In this document: positions 33,842-46,000 of the stretch, piece by piece
Layout of the letters: every line of letters starts with the position of its first letter
How positions within the stretch are numbered: the first letter of the stretch is position 1
DNA from: Copromyces sp. CBS 386.78
Lineage: Eukaryota > Ascomycota > Sordariomycetes > Sordariales > Sordariaceae
DNA length: 64,000 bases
Assembly (NCBI GenBank): GCA_030685235.1
Contig: MU839122.1
Location: forward strand, 267,538 to 331,537
Direction: 5' to 3'
Notes under the pieces: model-generated
Told to the model about the DNA's origin: nothing
What the model saw: the letters and a program-made list of their open reading frames with translations, nothing else
Databases searched by the model: none
Translations under genes and position numbers: made by a program

Positions 33842-36800
33842 ATGAAGCGCCGTTCGCACCTTGTCCACGGCTGGCTTACCGAAGCCCTTTCCGACGAGCC
33901 TGTCTATTCCGAAGCCCTCCACACGTCCCAAGATGTCTTATACTCCGGTTCCGAAGATGAAGCCTACAACTCTCCGACCGAGCGACGAGAACGCTACGAG
34001 GACAAGGGCCAACGCTTTCTCCAAGGCAAGCCACTGTTGCTGCTATCTGCGTCGCTAAGAGGCCCTTTTACCAAGGAGAGTGGTTGGAAGAACCCATGGC
34101 GATCAAATACCAACAGAAAGAGAAGGCTTGAAAGTCAGGCTGTTCGGTCTACTCCAGCTCGCACCGATGAATCTGTGGTGATAGCAGCTACACCAACGAT
34201 TCTAGAGAGCGCAGTGCGTGGCACCAAAGAGCAGTCGCACGTCCACGAGGAAGCCAGTTCGAGGTCCATTACTCCCGCTACACCCCACCGATATCTGGAC
34301 GACGAAACCCTATACGAGATCAAGGCGTGGCAAAAGACGGTCGCAAATCAACCAGGTCTGGATGATCCATTTGATGAGACCTACGAATCGAGTTCGCCGG
34401 ATACTTTGAGTAGCTTAGAAGTCGAGATAACACCAAGGACGCATGTGTCTCGATCGTTCATTGTGTCATCGTCGGCTGTTGCAGAGGAGGCTGCCGAGGA
34501 GGATCCAGTGGAGCATAACGACGAAGACATCGCCGAGCAGGATGAAGAGGTCAACCGAGAATACAGTGAAGAGGCGGAAGCAGGATTCATCAACGTCGAC
34601 CAAGATGATGATTCGTCGCTCACGGATTTGGACGAAGAGCAAATCCAGGAGCAATTTGGAGAACTAAACAAGGATTATGAGGCAGAGGAGGACGATGAGA
34701 ATGAGGATGAGGACTATCACACGGCAGAGGACGAGGAGGACAAAGATCAAGAACAAGACACCGAGAGCCAACGAATATCGACAAGTCTACCTCTTCAGCC
34801 TCCATCTGACTACGAAAGTCCTACAAAATGCCCTGTAGCATCACAACCTCTTCCCCAGCGGCAGGGAAAGCTAGATTTAAGACCCAGGGAAGAGTTGGAA
34901 TTTCTACCGCTCGATACCATCGACTTGTCACCGGCTGCCGTCAAGATATATCAAGAGTCGCTTCGGGGCAGTACTTGCTACACTCCCTCGTGGCGGGCAC
35001 AAGAACGGAGGAAACAGGGCAATCTTCTGCCGGGACTTGTTGGTGCGCCTCTACCAGGAGATAATGCCGCCCAGAGCCCCTCAAGTCGGCCAGGCCGCAG
35101 CGTCCATGCGCCGGCATCTGACCGCATCTCGCATAACCAAAGAAGACCAAATGAAAATGGATCGGTCGTTGAGCGCGAGCACATTTTGGTGGACAATCAG
35201 CCGTCCGAGACAAAGGATTCACCCAACGAGCCGTCCGATTTGCCTGCCCATCACCAACAGATTACTGTAGCACAGCCGAAATCCCCTCAACGCATTACTT
35301 CCACGAGCGACCTCCCTCAACTAAATACTGCTGGCACCCACGCAGTTCCCGATATGATAGAGGGAGAACAGAAGAGCCATACTACCGACCCAACATCGCC
35401 CTCGTCAGCCGAGATATCAAGTCCTGCTACGTCTTTCGACGAGGAGGAAGAGGAGGAACCCATCCAAGAGCCTGCCGAAAACGTGAGAAAACTTCTCTGG
35501 CCCAAAGCCCAGCGACGATCAAGTACCCAAGAACCGACGCCCCATATGGCCCTTGGTATACCGTCAGCAACAGCGAGTTTTGCCCAAGCAGAGTCGAGGC
35601 CTTCGCAACATAGTTGTGTTTCCGAATCACTAGAACGTCATGAAGGACAGGGGAGTCTAGAATACTTCACAATCAATCAGCACCCTGAGAATGACAGAGA
35701 GACAACGACGGCCGAGGACAATGGTCTTGACTCGCAATCACCAAGTCGCTTTTTACAATCACAACCACAATCGGCACCAGAGGCTACAGTATCCGAAGAG
35801 AGCATTTACGATGATACGATCAACCAAGTGCGGCTCGAATGGCCAGCTGAGGCTAGCAGCCTCCCTCGCCAATCCCATGTTCAGGTCCAGAACTCCTTAG
35901 CTATGGCGAGCATAGAAGAACCATTGGTAACGGAACATGACAAACCATCGCAACACATTATACCCGAACAAGCGAAGAGAAGTGTCAATGTTATGGATCT
36001 TGGGCATATAACAAAGTCGACCTCCCGCAACGCAACACCGCTGCAGCCATCTCCGGGTTTACAGGAGCCCTTCGCTCAACCCCTAAACATACCGGTCCTC
36101 GTACAACCACGCTCATCCGTTACCCCTGAGGCGCCAGTGATTCCGGAACCAAGCCGGACACGACTCTCGATCATGGCCAGCCAAGCCCTCGCTCAAGCCG
36201 TTCAGCCAGTTATGCAGCAAAGCCCATGGGCAAAGGGTGACTCGCAAATAACCGCCCTCGCTGCTCCAGCACCGGAACCGCGATCCTTCAACTCCGACTC
36301 ATCACCATTATCTTCGCCTGCTTCGAGCTCTTGCTTCGTGGACATGGAGAAGCCGGTGCTTCCTGATAGCATCACTCAAACAGAAGGAGACACAGCGGTG
36401 CCGCCAGCCCAAGCTGAAACACCCCAAGCCCAACCATCTAAACCGCCCTCAACGCCGGAAACTCAGCGATCGAGTCTCCCCACGCCAGAGTTTACCATGT
36501 CTATCAAGTCCTTTAAGCATTTCATGACACCCTCGCCCAAGCGACCAGCAAAACGTGCGCGGTTATCACTAGGAGATGGTCGTTTGCCAGATACCCAGGC
36601 TTTGGAGGATGCGGTGGTTACGAACCCGTGGGATTCGAGTCGTCTCGATGCTGGTACCATGGCCGGAACTGCGATGGCGACGGTTCCCAGCAGGAAGAAG
36701 AAACGTGTATCGTGGGCTCCTGTACCTGGTGAAGCGGACTACGTGGATGCTGATATGGATGTGGACATGGATGTCGATATGGAGGATCCCGACCAGCCCT

Positions 36801-37738
36801 ACTCGGTTACCAGAATGACGAGTCACGGACCGCCAAGGTCGATTCTCGCGGCGTCTACACCCAACCACAGAGGCATCCCGAAACGAGCAGCTTCTCCACC
36901 GCCAAGCATCTCAATGCCAAGCGTCGATTCATTACCAAAGGAAAGCCAAAAGTTTGGGAAACACTTTGCCGCCGTCTCTGGTCGGAGACGGCTTGCCCCT
37001 AGGCCTGTTAGTGCTGGGTATAGAGGTGATGAGAAGGAGGGGGAGAGCCTGATGCTTCGAGATGTTAGTGGCAATGCTCGAAGCACAGGGACGTCCCGAC
37101 TGGCAGCTACCTCCAAGCGCCTTGTACCAAGCGAGTCCCAGCAGACTTGTGGAAGTCCGGCTGTGGATGGCATGGCGAATGGTTTTGTGCAGGCTGATTG
37201 GCAGGTTGAGAATCTGAACTTCAACGTCAACCACCATCAACAACTGGCGCAGGCTGATAGCCGTATGACGATATGGAGAGACCAAACATACCCAGTCCCA
37301 AACCAACAGAAAGACCATCAAACAGGCATGGACGACGCCTTCCGCCTCCCCACTCTCCCCGGCTTCGACTCTCAACCTCAGTCCCAGTTCCAAGAAACGG
37401 ACGAAGTCACAGAAGTGTTGGATAACCTGGATGATTTCATCGATAGCTGGGATATCGACCAAGAGCTGGCTGAAGCAAGGGGTGAGAAGAGCAAGAGGAA
37501 GACACAGGCGCAACCGTGGAAATTCGGTCTGGGTCAGGGGCTGAGCTCGGGGTTGGGGTTGGGGTTGGGCAATGGGCGAAATCTTTGGGATTCACCCAGT
37601 TCAAGAACTAGCCCACAACAGAGCGCGCTGAAGCGGAAACGGACTGCTCATGGTGATGGGGAGGAAGATGGGGGGAACACAGGTGGTGGTGGTGGTGGTG
37701 GTATATATGATCCTGGGGTTTGGGATCGGATTGTTTAG
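33842..37738 (+). CDS. Large disordered nuclear-looking protein of unknown function
   Basis: A single open frame of 1298 residues from the ATG at 33842 (MKRRSHLVHGWLTEAL), which is the first true ATG in the frame. The N-terminal 100 residues, including PLLLLSASLRGPFTKES and KNPWRS, look the most conserved. Residues ~230-330 are strongly acidic (D/E runs). A middle segment has LRKLLWPKAQRR-like basic patches. Near residue 885 is MSIKSFKHFMTPSPKRPAKR, a basic motif with an S/T-P site typical of CDK-regulated nuclear proteins. Near residue 952 is KKKRVSWAPVPGE, where KRVSW matches the RVxF/W docking motif for protein phosphatase 1. This is followed by an Asp-Met-Asp-Val repeat. The C-terminus has an acidic helix (EVTEVLDNLDDFIDSWDID) and a poly-Gly run. 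I do not recognise the family; a chromatin or mitotic role would be a guess. Confidence 0.8.
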   Translation: MKRRSHLVHGWLTEALSDEPVYSEALHTSQDVLYSGSEDEAYNSPTERRERYEDKGQRFLQGKPLLLLSASLRGPFTKESGWKNPWRSNTNRKRRLESQAVRSTPARTDESVVIAATPTILESAVRGTKEQSHVHEEASSRSITPATPHRYLDDETLYEIKAWQKTVANQPGLDDPFDETYESSSPDTLSSLEVEITPRTHVSRSFIVSSSAVAEEAAEEDPVEHNDEDIAEQDEEVNREYSEEAEAGFINVDQDDDSSLTDLDEEQIQEQFGELNKDYEAEEDDENEDEDYHTAEDEEDKDQEQDTESQRISTSLPLQPPSDYESPTKCPVASQPLPQRQGKLDLRPREELEFLPLDTIDLSPAAVKIYQESLRGSTCYTPSWRAQERRKQGNLLPGLVGAPLPGDNAAQSPSSRPGRSVHAPASDRISHNQRRPNENGSVVEREHILVDNQPSETKDSPNEPSDLPAHHQQITVAQPKSPQRITSTSDLPQLNTAGTHAVPDMIEGEQKSHTTDPTSPSSAEISSPATSFDEEEEEEPIQEPAENVRKLLWPKAQRRSSTQEPTPHMALGIPSATASFAQAESRPSQHSCVSESLERHEGQGSLEYFTINQHPENDRETTTAEDNGLDSQSPSRFLQSQPQSAPEATVSEESIYDDTINQVRLEWPAEASSLPRQSHVQVQNSLAMASIEEPLVTEHDKPSQHIIPEQAKRSVNVMDLGHITKSTSRNATPLQPSPGLQEPFAQPLNIPVLVQPRSSVTPEAPVIPEPSRTRLSIMASQALAQAVQPVMQQSPWAKGDSQITALAAPAPEPRSFNSDSSPLSSPASSSCFVDMEKPVLPDSITQTEGDTAVPPAQAETPQAQPSKPPSTPETQRSSLPTPEFTMSIKSFKHFMTPSPKRPAKRARLSLGDGRLPDTQALEDAVVTNPWDSSRLDAGTMAGTAMATVPSRKKKRVSWAPVPGEADYVDADMDVDMDVDMEDPDQPYSVTRMTSHGPPRSILAASTPNHRGIPKRAASPPPSISMPSVDSLPKESQKFGKHFAAVSGRRRLAPRPVSAGYRGDEKEGESLMLRDVSGNARSTGTSRLAATSKRLVPSESQQTCGSPAVDGMANGFVQADWQVENLNFNVNHHQQLAQADSRMTIWRDQTYPVPNQQKDHQTGMDDAFRLPTLPGFDSQPQSQFQETDEVTEVLDNLDDFIDSWDIDQELAEARGEKSKRKTQAQPWKFGLGQGLSSGLGLGLGNGRNLWDSPSSRTSPQQSALKRKRTAHGDGEEDGGNTGGGGGGGIYDPGVWDRIV

Positions 37739-39067
37739 TTGGCTAATTGGATGGGGGTGGCATACAAAACGGATAAGCAGCATCGTGGATGGGATGACGG
37801 GTGGTTTTTTAAGGGGTAAGCTTTCATAATGAGTGAGTGCTATCATCCAGCGTTGGCTTTCATTGCATAATTGCATGGGATACGGGACGGGACATGAGGC
37901 ATAGGGCATATGGCATAGGGCATAGAGCTTTTGGTTAGGCTGGATAGATACACTGGAGCATGATGGGAAGGAAATACATTATGGGGCAAAGACTATAGTT
38001 ACATGTGCTAATCGAATACTTGAACCTCAACCATTGATACTCAACTTGATCATTCTCGGTCGTCCGAGAAAGGGGCAGGCAGGGAAAGTCGGTTGCTTAC
38101 GTAGCGCAACTCTGAAATACCGAAAAAAGGTACGTACCACAACACTGCAGTCAGTCTTCTTTGGACCCGCCGTTAGTGCACTCATCCCGTTCGGGTAGTC
38201 CGGGTGCGGCGCCTTTGCACTTGACCCTATCAGCTGGCCTAACAAGACCGCCCAAGAGGCGCTGCGGAAACCCGGTTCATATGAATGACGGAATCAAGGC
38301 TTGCTTTCCCGTCTGGACATTCCGCAGCATTCCAGCGAGGAACAACTCCGGTTTATCACTTCGGTTTTTGAGATACTTTGATTTTACACCTCGACTTGGA
38401 CTACCTAGCTGTACGTAGATTCATTCCTCTTTGCCTAACAACCACCTCCACTGTTCCTGAAACCCCTTGTACAACCCGGTCGTCGCGCGCGCAAGACAAC
38501 ATCGGACCCTTCCCGTCGCTACCTTCAATTCAATACGCACTTGCAACTTGATCGATTCATTCTCCTCGGATGGCCAGGCAGATTTCGCATCTTTCCATCG
38601 TCATCGTCCACGAGTCGCTCAGCCTCTCGACAAACCCTTAAAATCGATCGTCGGACTCACGACCAAGATACCGCCCTGACGAACGGAACTGAACCCTACT
38701 GACCCGCCGACTTGCGTCGTTAGTTAGGTTAGGTTGGACTGGATTGGATCTTGCCAACTGTCTAGAACTAAGCTTCTAGCTTTCTCTAGCTTTCTCTAGC
38801 TTCTTTAACCCGCCGAGCGAGCGGCCGATCGAACCGCAACGACTTGCCTACCCCGGCCGGACCCCTCATAACAAGCGGCTTTGCTATCCCCTCGACGACT
38901 TCTAAAAAGAACAACATCGCGAAGCGGATTAGATACGCCGCCGCCGCCTGCTGTTCGCCCCGTCGACCTCATCGAGTGAATTCAAGTCTTGGGCTCACAC
39001 CGCCGACACCTACACCACCAAACACCCTCACACGCTCTCCCAGACGAAAGAAAACAAACACAAAAAA
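37739..39067. other. Intergenic: 3' flank and ATG27 upstream region
   Basis: No gene seen. GGCATAGGGCATA units lie near 37900, and CTAGCTTTCT repeats at 38773-38800. The 300 bases before 39068 are C/A-rich, like a long 5' leader. Confidence 0.5.
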
Positions 39068-40346
39068 ATGCGCACCCCAACAACCTCCCTAGCCGGCGCC
39101 GCCGTCTTGCTTCTTGCCGGCAGCCTTCCCTCGACAATCACAGCCACTGCCGCCTCACCAGCCGAAGTACTGCACTGCAAGGAGATTGTCGTGGACGGAC
39201 ACAAGTACAACTTTGGCGAGCTGGGCGGGCCCCACACGGTGGTGACGAACGAGTACGACCCGCCTGCTTACTACAACTATACGTACACGCTGGATATCTG
39301 TGCGCCGCTGAAGAGGAAGGGGGATGTGAAGAAGGAGGAACAGTGTGGGGCGGATGCTCGAGGTATGTTGTCTCTGTCTCTGTGTCTGTGTCTGTGTCTC
39401 GACCGCGAGGGAAAGGAACGAACCGAGTGGGAAGATATCAAGTAGAAAACAGGGAAAGATATGCTGACAAAATCCATGAAACGAATATAGTCTGCAGACT
39501 CAAACACCACTACTCCCCCTCGGACAAGAAATCCACCTTTGAGACAGCCACCACCCTCGCCGGCGGCTCCTCGTTCCACTACGAAGCCTCCAAGCTCGAT
39601 TCCTCCTCCGACGATCACAAGGACGGGGGCGTGAAACTCACCTTGACGGGGTACAAGCACCAAGCGCGACAGCAAAAGGTGGTGATCAACTTCGTCTGCA
39701 ACAAGACGCTTACCGGAACCGAGGGAGAGATAGAAGGAGAGGACCAATACGAGAAGCCCAAGCTTTTTGCTACTACAAGAGATGATGAAAAGAAAGAGGA
39801 GGAGGGAGATGACGGCTACCCCGAGACGCAAAAGAAGGCAGAGGGCGAGAAGGCGCAGGCGCTCCTGTGGAATGGGTATAAGCACGTTAGCGAGGATGTG
39901 GATTTGCTCGAGTTGACGTGGTACACCAAGTTTGCTTGTTTGGATGATGCTACTGGGGACAAGCCGAAGGATGGAGACAAGGACAAGGACAAGGACGGCG
40001 GCAACAAGGGCGGAAATAATGGCGAAGAGGATATCAACAAGAGTTGGGGGTTCTTTACTTGGTTGGTTGTTCTGTGAGTCATGCCATGCCCCCTTTTCCC
40101 TTCATCTTGCTATGCAAACAAAACGCAAGCTAACACACACACCCCAAAAGCCTCTTCCTAGCCATCGCCGCCTACATCATCTTCGGCTCCTGGCTCAACT
40201 ACAACCGGTACGGCGCGCGTGGTTGGGACCTCCTGCCGCATGGCGACACCATCCGCGACATCCCTTATCTGCTCAAGGACTGGACGAGACGGGCGTTGAA
40301 TAGCGTGCAGAGCAGTGGGAGTCGCGGAGGGTATTCGGCTGTTTAG
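39068..40346 (+). CDS. ATG27: Autophagy-related protein 27, type I membrane protein
   Basis: Exons 39068-39362, 39491-40073 and 40151-40346 give 357 residues; introns of 128 and 77 nt. Residues 1-29 form a signal peptide (TSLAGAAVLLLAGSL core). The luminal domain has six cysteines, in LHCKE, LDICAP, EEQCGA, VCRLKHH, NFVCNK and KFACLDD. This matches the mannose-6-phosphate-receptor-like fold of Atg27. An acidic/Lys-rich linker precedes one transmembrane helix (WGFFTWLVVLLFLAIAAYII, ~residues 283-305) followed by GSWLNYNRYGARGWDLLPHG, the typical cytosolic start. The C-terminus is YSAV, the tyrosine sorting signal of yeast Atg27. Atg27 traffics among Golgi, endosome and vacuole and supports Atg9 movement in autophagy. 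The stop is UAG and the frame stays open for 35 acidic codons beyond it, but the YSAV end argues that this is the real terminus. Confidence 0.92.
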
Positions 40347-41422
40347 GAGGACCCGGCGGTTGACGAGGGTCACGATGGTGTGGAGGTGGAGAGTTGGGAT
40401 GGGGACTGGGGAGCTGGTGATGAGGAAGAGGGGGTTTATGAGAGGTTGCGGTAGCGGTTGGGGGATAGTGAGAAGGGGGAGAGGGTACGCCACAGCACTG
40501 GTGCTACTGCTACTGCTGTAGGCTGTAAGCTGTCAGGGTGCACGACGATGCAGGGCAGGGCACGGCACAAAAGGATTGCTGTTAAAAGACTTTTTCTCTC
40601 ATACAAGTACGTACGTTAGGGATACATGTTCAGGATTGGCGTTTGGGAAATGGATAATCGATCGCCTGGTAAACATGGCTTGTGCTGGACAGGACCTCTG
40701 TAGTGCTTCACTCAGGTGCGAGTAAATTGAGTTATGATATGAATTCTCGTTTGATTCTTCAGAGTCCGGCCGGGTACCTGGTGACTTGATTCTTTGCTTG
40801 AGCACCCCGGAAAGTGGAGGCTACCTTGGCTACCTAGACCTAGTTTCTAAACAACCCCGTGGGGTTCTTTGCCGTGGCGTCCGGTTGCCGAACGTCAGCC
40901 GGCGGACCACGTATCAGTATCACATGTCAGGCCAACGTTCAAGATCCGTTGTAAGGACTTGCTGTTGTTTTTGAAAAGCCTTTAATACCAACGAGGGGAT
41001 TCCATCTGCCAAGTCCGGCCGATCTGCCTGCCTGCCGGTACTGCTGTATACATAGTAAGTTTAGTAATCTGAATGCGCCACTCAATCGTGCATCAAAGAC
41101 AAGCCGAGGTACACGGCTTTGTACACCCACCTACACACAACTGAAACGACGACCGATCGACCTACTGATGCGTCTGTCTCAGTCTCACATACAGACAGTT
41201 TCTCTCCAAGACATCAACATCTACATTGACATTCACCCAGAAGACGCATATCAACACATTGGTCTTCAATAATCTAGCGACTATCAAGCATCAGCCGTCC
41301 AAACAAATAAACATCTGCCGCCAAGGTTCTCTCGTCCGAGCCTTACGGTCCAGTCTCACCACCACCTCGTCATCACAACAACACCAAAAACCCGACACCG
41401 CCATCAAAACAAACCACCAAAA
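40347..41422. other. Intergenic, about 1.1 kb
   Basis: No gene seen. The frame after the ATG27 stop is acidic for 35 codons, then hits another TAG. The part before 41423 is CA-rich and probably the leader of the next gene. Confidence 0.5.
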
Positions 41423-42292
41423 ATGGCCGCGGCCATCGAACAAAAAACCCTCTTCACCCTCCCCATCGCCCCCTCCGGCTCCCAACCCGGCGGCCACCTA
41501 ACCTGCTCCACCCCCCTTCTCCCCTCCTCCTCATCCTCCACGGAGCCCTCCTCCCCCTCAAAAATCTACATCCTCACCCTCGCCTCCCCGCCCGACAACC
41601 GCCTAACCGACACCTTATGCACCGCCCTCCTCCTCGCCCTCGACATCATCGAGTTCCGCTACCCCCCAGGCGTAGTAATAACCACCTCCTCCCTCCCCAA
41701 GTTCTTCTCCAACGGCCTCGACCTGCAATCCGCCCTTTCGTCACCCACCTTCCTCCCCACCAAACTCTACGCTTTATTCCGTCGCTACCTAACCTACCCA
41801 ATGCCCACCATCGCCCTGCTAAACGGCCACGCCTTCGCCGGCGGCCTCATGCTAGCCATGCACATGGACTACCGGGTCATGAACGCCCATCGGGGCTTTG
41901 CTTGTGTAAACGAGCTTGATTTCGGGGTTCCGCTGAAGGCGGCCATGAGCGCTATTTTCCGCGCCAAGTGCGTCCCGCAGACGTATAGAAGGTTGGTGCT
42001 GGAGGCGCATCGGTTCGGGGGGGAGGAGGCGAAGGAGGCCGGGGTGGTGGATTTGACAGGCGGGCTGGACGAGACGCTGGGGTTTGTGGCGGAGAGGAAA
42101 CTGACGGACAAGTGCAAGAGTGGGATTTATGGGCTGTTGAAGGGGGAGATGTATCGGGAGATGGTGGAGGGGTATTTAAGCTGCGAGGGACATGAGAGGG
42201 AGGAGGAGAGGGTGAGGAGGGTGGGGGAGGAGGAGGGGAGGAGGAGGGAGGTGGGGGAGAAGAGGGTGGCGGGGGTGGTGAGTAAGCTTTGA
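41423..42292 (+). CDS. Peroxisomal enoyl-CoA hydratase/isomerase (crotonase family), PTS1 end SKL
   Basis: An intronless frame of 289 residues. It has the crotonase pattern: KIYILTLASPPDNRLTD, then SLPKFFSNGLDL as the first oxyanion-hole segment, and TIALLNGHAFAGGLMLAMHM as the second. ACVNELDFGVPL follows, where Glu is in the position of the catalytic acid/base of delta3-delta2-enoyl-CoA isomerases of the ECI type. The C-terminus is Ser-Lys-Leu, a canonical peroxisomal targeting signal type 1. The protein is therefore likely to act in peroxisomal beta-oxidation of unsaturated fatty acids. Hydratase activity cannot be excluded. The last ~50 residues are Glu/Arg-rich, encoded by a GGAGG-type purine stretch. 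ATG context AAAAATGGC is good. Confidence 0.85.
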   Translation: MAAAIEQKTLFTLPIAPSGSQPGGHLTCSTPLLPSSSSSTEPSSPSKIYILTLASPPDNRLTDTLCTALLLALDIIEFRYPPGVVITTSSLPKFFSNGLDLQSALSSPTFLPTKLYALFRRYLTYPMPTIALLNGHAFAGGLMLAMHMDYRVMNAHRGFACVNELDFGVPLKAAMSAIFRAKCVPQTYRRLVLEAHRFGGEEAKEAGVVDLTGGLDETLGFVAERKLTDKCKSGIYGLLKGEMYREMVEGYLSCEGHEREEERVRRVGEEEGRRREVGEKRVAGVVSKL

Positions 42293-43006
42293 GTTGAATT
42301 GAGTGAGGGATTGGGTAAGAAAGAGAGGGGAAGTGAGGAACTTTGTTGATGGAGGAAGGGAAGAAAGTGTGTTGCGTTGGTGGTCAAAATGGAGGGCGGT
42401 CGGTGGTGGGCTGGCTACTAAATAATTGGAGGGATGGCATGGCATGGCATGGAAAGTGTTCTTGGAGGTTGTCAGCGTAAAGAGAAAACATAAATGTGTT
42501 TGGGATAACGGCACTAAAAATTTCAAATGCTTGGCTATACTTACTTGTAAACGTAACTGATGCAAATACTCTGGGATCTTGCAACAATTTGGTGATATCA
42601 GCCACGCAGCTCAAGACAAGAAAGACGAAACGTTACGTGCCATTCTGAAAGGGGGAACATCAAACGTAAACAAATACTTGAAGATATCCAGTGCATCAGT
42701 GGCTCATGGGAATAAAAGAGCTACATGGTATAATATTCTGTCATCTGTTCTGTTCTGTTCTGCTCTGGTCGAGACTGTCCTTCCTTATCCATAAAAATAA
42801 CAGGACGTGACGGACAACCACTACGCATCATCTGACAACAATAAACAACAATACCTAGATAATTCAAAAGACCCAACAACACCATACACCTTTGTCAATA
42901 CCAAAAACACACTCCCATAACAACAATTCACAAAAACAACTTGACATCATCATACTCTTTCTCCTTCATTACTCACTCCACTCTCTCACCCATGTACAAA
43001 ACACCC
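42293..43006. other. Convergent intergenic region
   Basis: Lies between two convergent genes and holds their 3' flanks. A GGCAT repeat (four units) is at 42433-42451. No gene seen. Confidence 0.5.
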
Positions 43007-46000
43007 CTAATTCGAAACATAACCTTCATCCTCCGCATACTCCTCCATAATCTCCCTCTCAATCTCCTCATCTACCTTTTTCCAAGTCCCCATGCCCAAT
43101 TCCCTCCTAACATCCCTCTGGATCCTCAAGAAATACCTCCTCAAGCTCCTCAGACCTCTCAAAAACCCATTATCCGGCTCCTCCGGAAACTGCGGCGGAC
43201 ACGGTTTTCCCTCGATGCCATTCGCCCTCAAGTCTTCAGCCGTGACGCAGTTGGCAAAATCCGCCATTTTGAAGTCGATTTCGTGCTTGTCCTTTCTCTT
43301 TTTCCTTTGCCCCCCGTTACCGTGAGAAAAGGCGTTGCCATTGTGGGTGCGCTGTTTGCTGGCCATAAATGTGGCGTCATCGTTATCTGTCGCGAAATCG
43401 GTCGAGTAGTAGTCTTCCAACGCCGTGTCGTATTCCGAGTGCGTGGTTGTGGCAGGGGTGGGGGGTGTAGGAGGAGGCAGAGGTTCGCCATCGTAGAACA
43501 TTAGGAGGGAAGCAGCGTAGAAGCGGTACCCCTTGAGACGACGGATGATGACTTCCAGCTCCGACAGCTTGTGCAGCACCGTGGGGATGTGTCGCAGGAT
43601 CGAGGCGCGGTCGACGCCGTCGTAGAGGAAACGCGTCAAGGCGTCTTGGAACTCTTGTCCGGCTTTGAGGTCGCGGCCGTAGTACTTGTCTTTGAACACG
43701 TACGACTGCGTGGCCACGTCCCAGACCTGCAGGCCGCAGACGCGCACGCCGAGCTCGCGCGAGGTGGTCTTGGCGCATTTGCCTTGTTGGGACTTTTGCT
43801 TCTTGGGGGAGGCTTCGACGCCGTATTGGCGCGTGCCCATCTTGAGGTCCATGATGCAGGGACGCTTCATGCCTGCGGTCAGGTCTTCGAGTAGCAAGAA
43901 GTACTCGACGCGGGAATCGGTTTGTGTTTGGGCTTCTTTGGGGTTGATGGGCCGGGGGATCTTGGCAATTTCTTCGTGGATTTCGTCGTCGTCGTCGTCG
44001 GCGATGGCATTCTCATCGTTGACACCGTTGGTGCCATTGGTGCCATTGTGAAAAGTGTCCAAAGGCCCAATGGACTCCTTTGCAGCAGCGAAATCTTGTT
44101 CGTCGACAGAGTCGACCTCAAACACAGACTCCTCGTTATCAGCCTTGTAAGCAGCCGAGTCAGCCTCCTCAAAGTAGTGCAGGTCACCGCGCGCATCCTG
44201 AACGTCCTTCGGCTTCCTCCTCAACCCGGTTCCCGAGTACCGACGCTTCTTCACCGGCTGAGCGGGCGACGCATCCTTCAGGATCTCTGGCTCAGGAGCA
44301 CTAGTCCCCGTCACGTCCTGAGGCCCGTCGTCTTCCACTCCTTCCTCCCTGAAGCTGCGCGGTCTGGCGGTGGCCAGGTTCTCCTCGCTTCGCACTAGGT
44401 GGCTGGGCTTGAGGCGCGACTCCTCACCGGCACTGCTGGCCCGCGGCTTGGCATCTTGAGCGACTTCCAGGTTCGGATCTGACTCGGTATGGCGGAGAAC
44501 TGGCTGCAGACTTAATCGAGAGAAGGGTCTTTGGTGACCCTTCTTGTGACGGTGAACAGCAATGGGCTGCTTGAGGAAGGCGTCATTGAACACCTTGTTG
44601 CGCAGTCGCTTGTTCACCATGGTGGCTCCCCAGCTGTTAGCATGCCGGTCCTCCAGCCTTGGCCGCAACATGTGGCTGGGGTTCTCAGCATGATATTGTC
44701 CGTTGGGAGTCCTACCCCCATGGACAGAGGCCGAGGCACTCCGGAAACGAGTGAAGGAGCTTGACGATGCCAATGCTGGCTGGATCAGGCTCCGTGGGAG
44801 AATGTGCTGATTATCAACAAAGGTGACAGTAGGGATCTGACCCGCTGGTTGCTGCATCGACTGGCTGATGATGCGCTGCTCTGGCTGTGCCGGCTGGGCA
44901 CCGTTTGTTAGCGCTGTTTCGGTCCCTTTAGCACCGGAGCTAGCTTCATTTTGACCGGCTGCAGGGGCTTCCAGTGCAGCAGCCGCCTCATCTCTCTTGT
45001 GCACCGATCTTCGTCGAGGCTTCTTCTGGAACGTGACGTTCAAGACACCAATATATCTGCAATAACAACAACGTTAGTCTTGGATCCCATACGGATGGAT
45101 ATTCATGATACATGTGGACAACATACCTTGGCAGAAAAGCCAACAAGTCGCGGTGATATTGCTCAATTTTTTCATAGAATTCATTCTCTCGGTTGTTCAA
45201 CTGCTTACAGACGGCCCGCCGAGAAAAGCGCCAGAGGGTGGTGTGCCCTCCGACTTGGTGTTTGTAAGGGATCAGTTCAATTGCATCTAGGGGCTGGTCT
45301 TTGGTTTCCCCTTGGTGGTCATGGACAGTCTCTTCGGGATGTAAGTGATGGGGAGAAGGATGCGCAGCAATGGACAAGGACGGCTTTGATTGTGGTGCAA
45401 GGACACCAGTTTCACTCTCGTCCGCAACGGCAGGTTCATTGACTTTGCCAGTGTCTATCTGAGAACCTACAAAAGGAACAGTAGCAGCAGCGCTGTCGGC
45501 AGGCTTAGCAAGCCGATGGGTTTTTTCAATGTCAGGACACTCGTCTAGACATTCAACTTCAGGCTCACCGGCTTTCACAAGCCAGGGATGGAAATCTTCA
45601 GCTCTCGAGTGTGTTCTTGACGGAAGCACGCTTCGGGAAGAAGCCGCGCCAGGCACGTCGGAGTGCTCCTCAGCCTCCTCGGGGCATTGATGTGGTAGGA
45701 ACACGGCCGACGAAATCTTTTCCTCCCCAGACTCTTCGCCATCTTCCGTATGCGATCCACCGTCAATGCTAGCATCGGATTTGCGCCGCGGCTCCGGCTT
45801 GCGATCCAATGACGGAGACCTTTTGCCAGACTCTGTTCCAAAATCTTGGACTGCAATCGTATGCTCGCGACCCGGAGCAGCAGGAGGCTGCTGCTGCTGC
45901 TTTACCTGGGCTGGCTCCTCGACCGGCTTGGCTAAGAAATAATCTTCAGCGGTTTTATCGCCGGCCGGGGATACTGGAGTAAGCAAGGCAACAGAGCGAG

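Noticed and set aside
40344..40452. 35-codon acidic extension after the ATG27 UAG stop
   Set aside because: The YSAV end before the stop is the known sorting signal of Atg27, so the stop looks genuine. An open run of this length can occur by chance.
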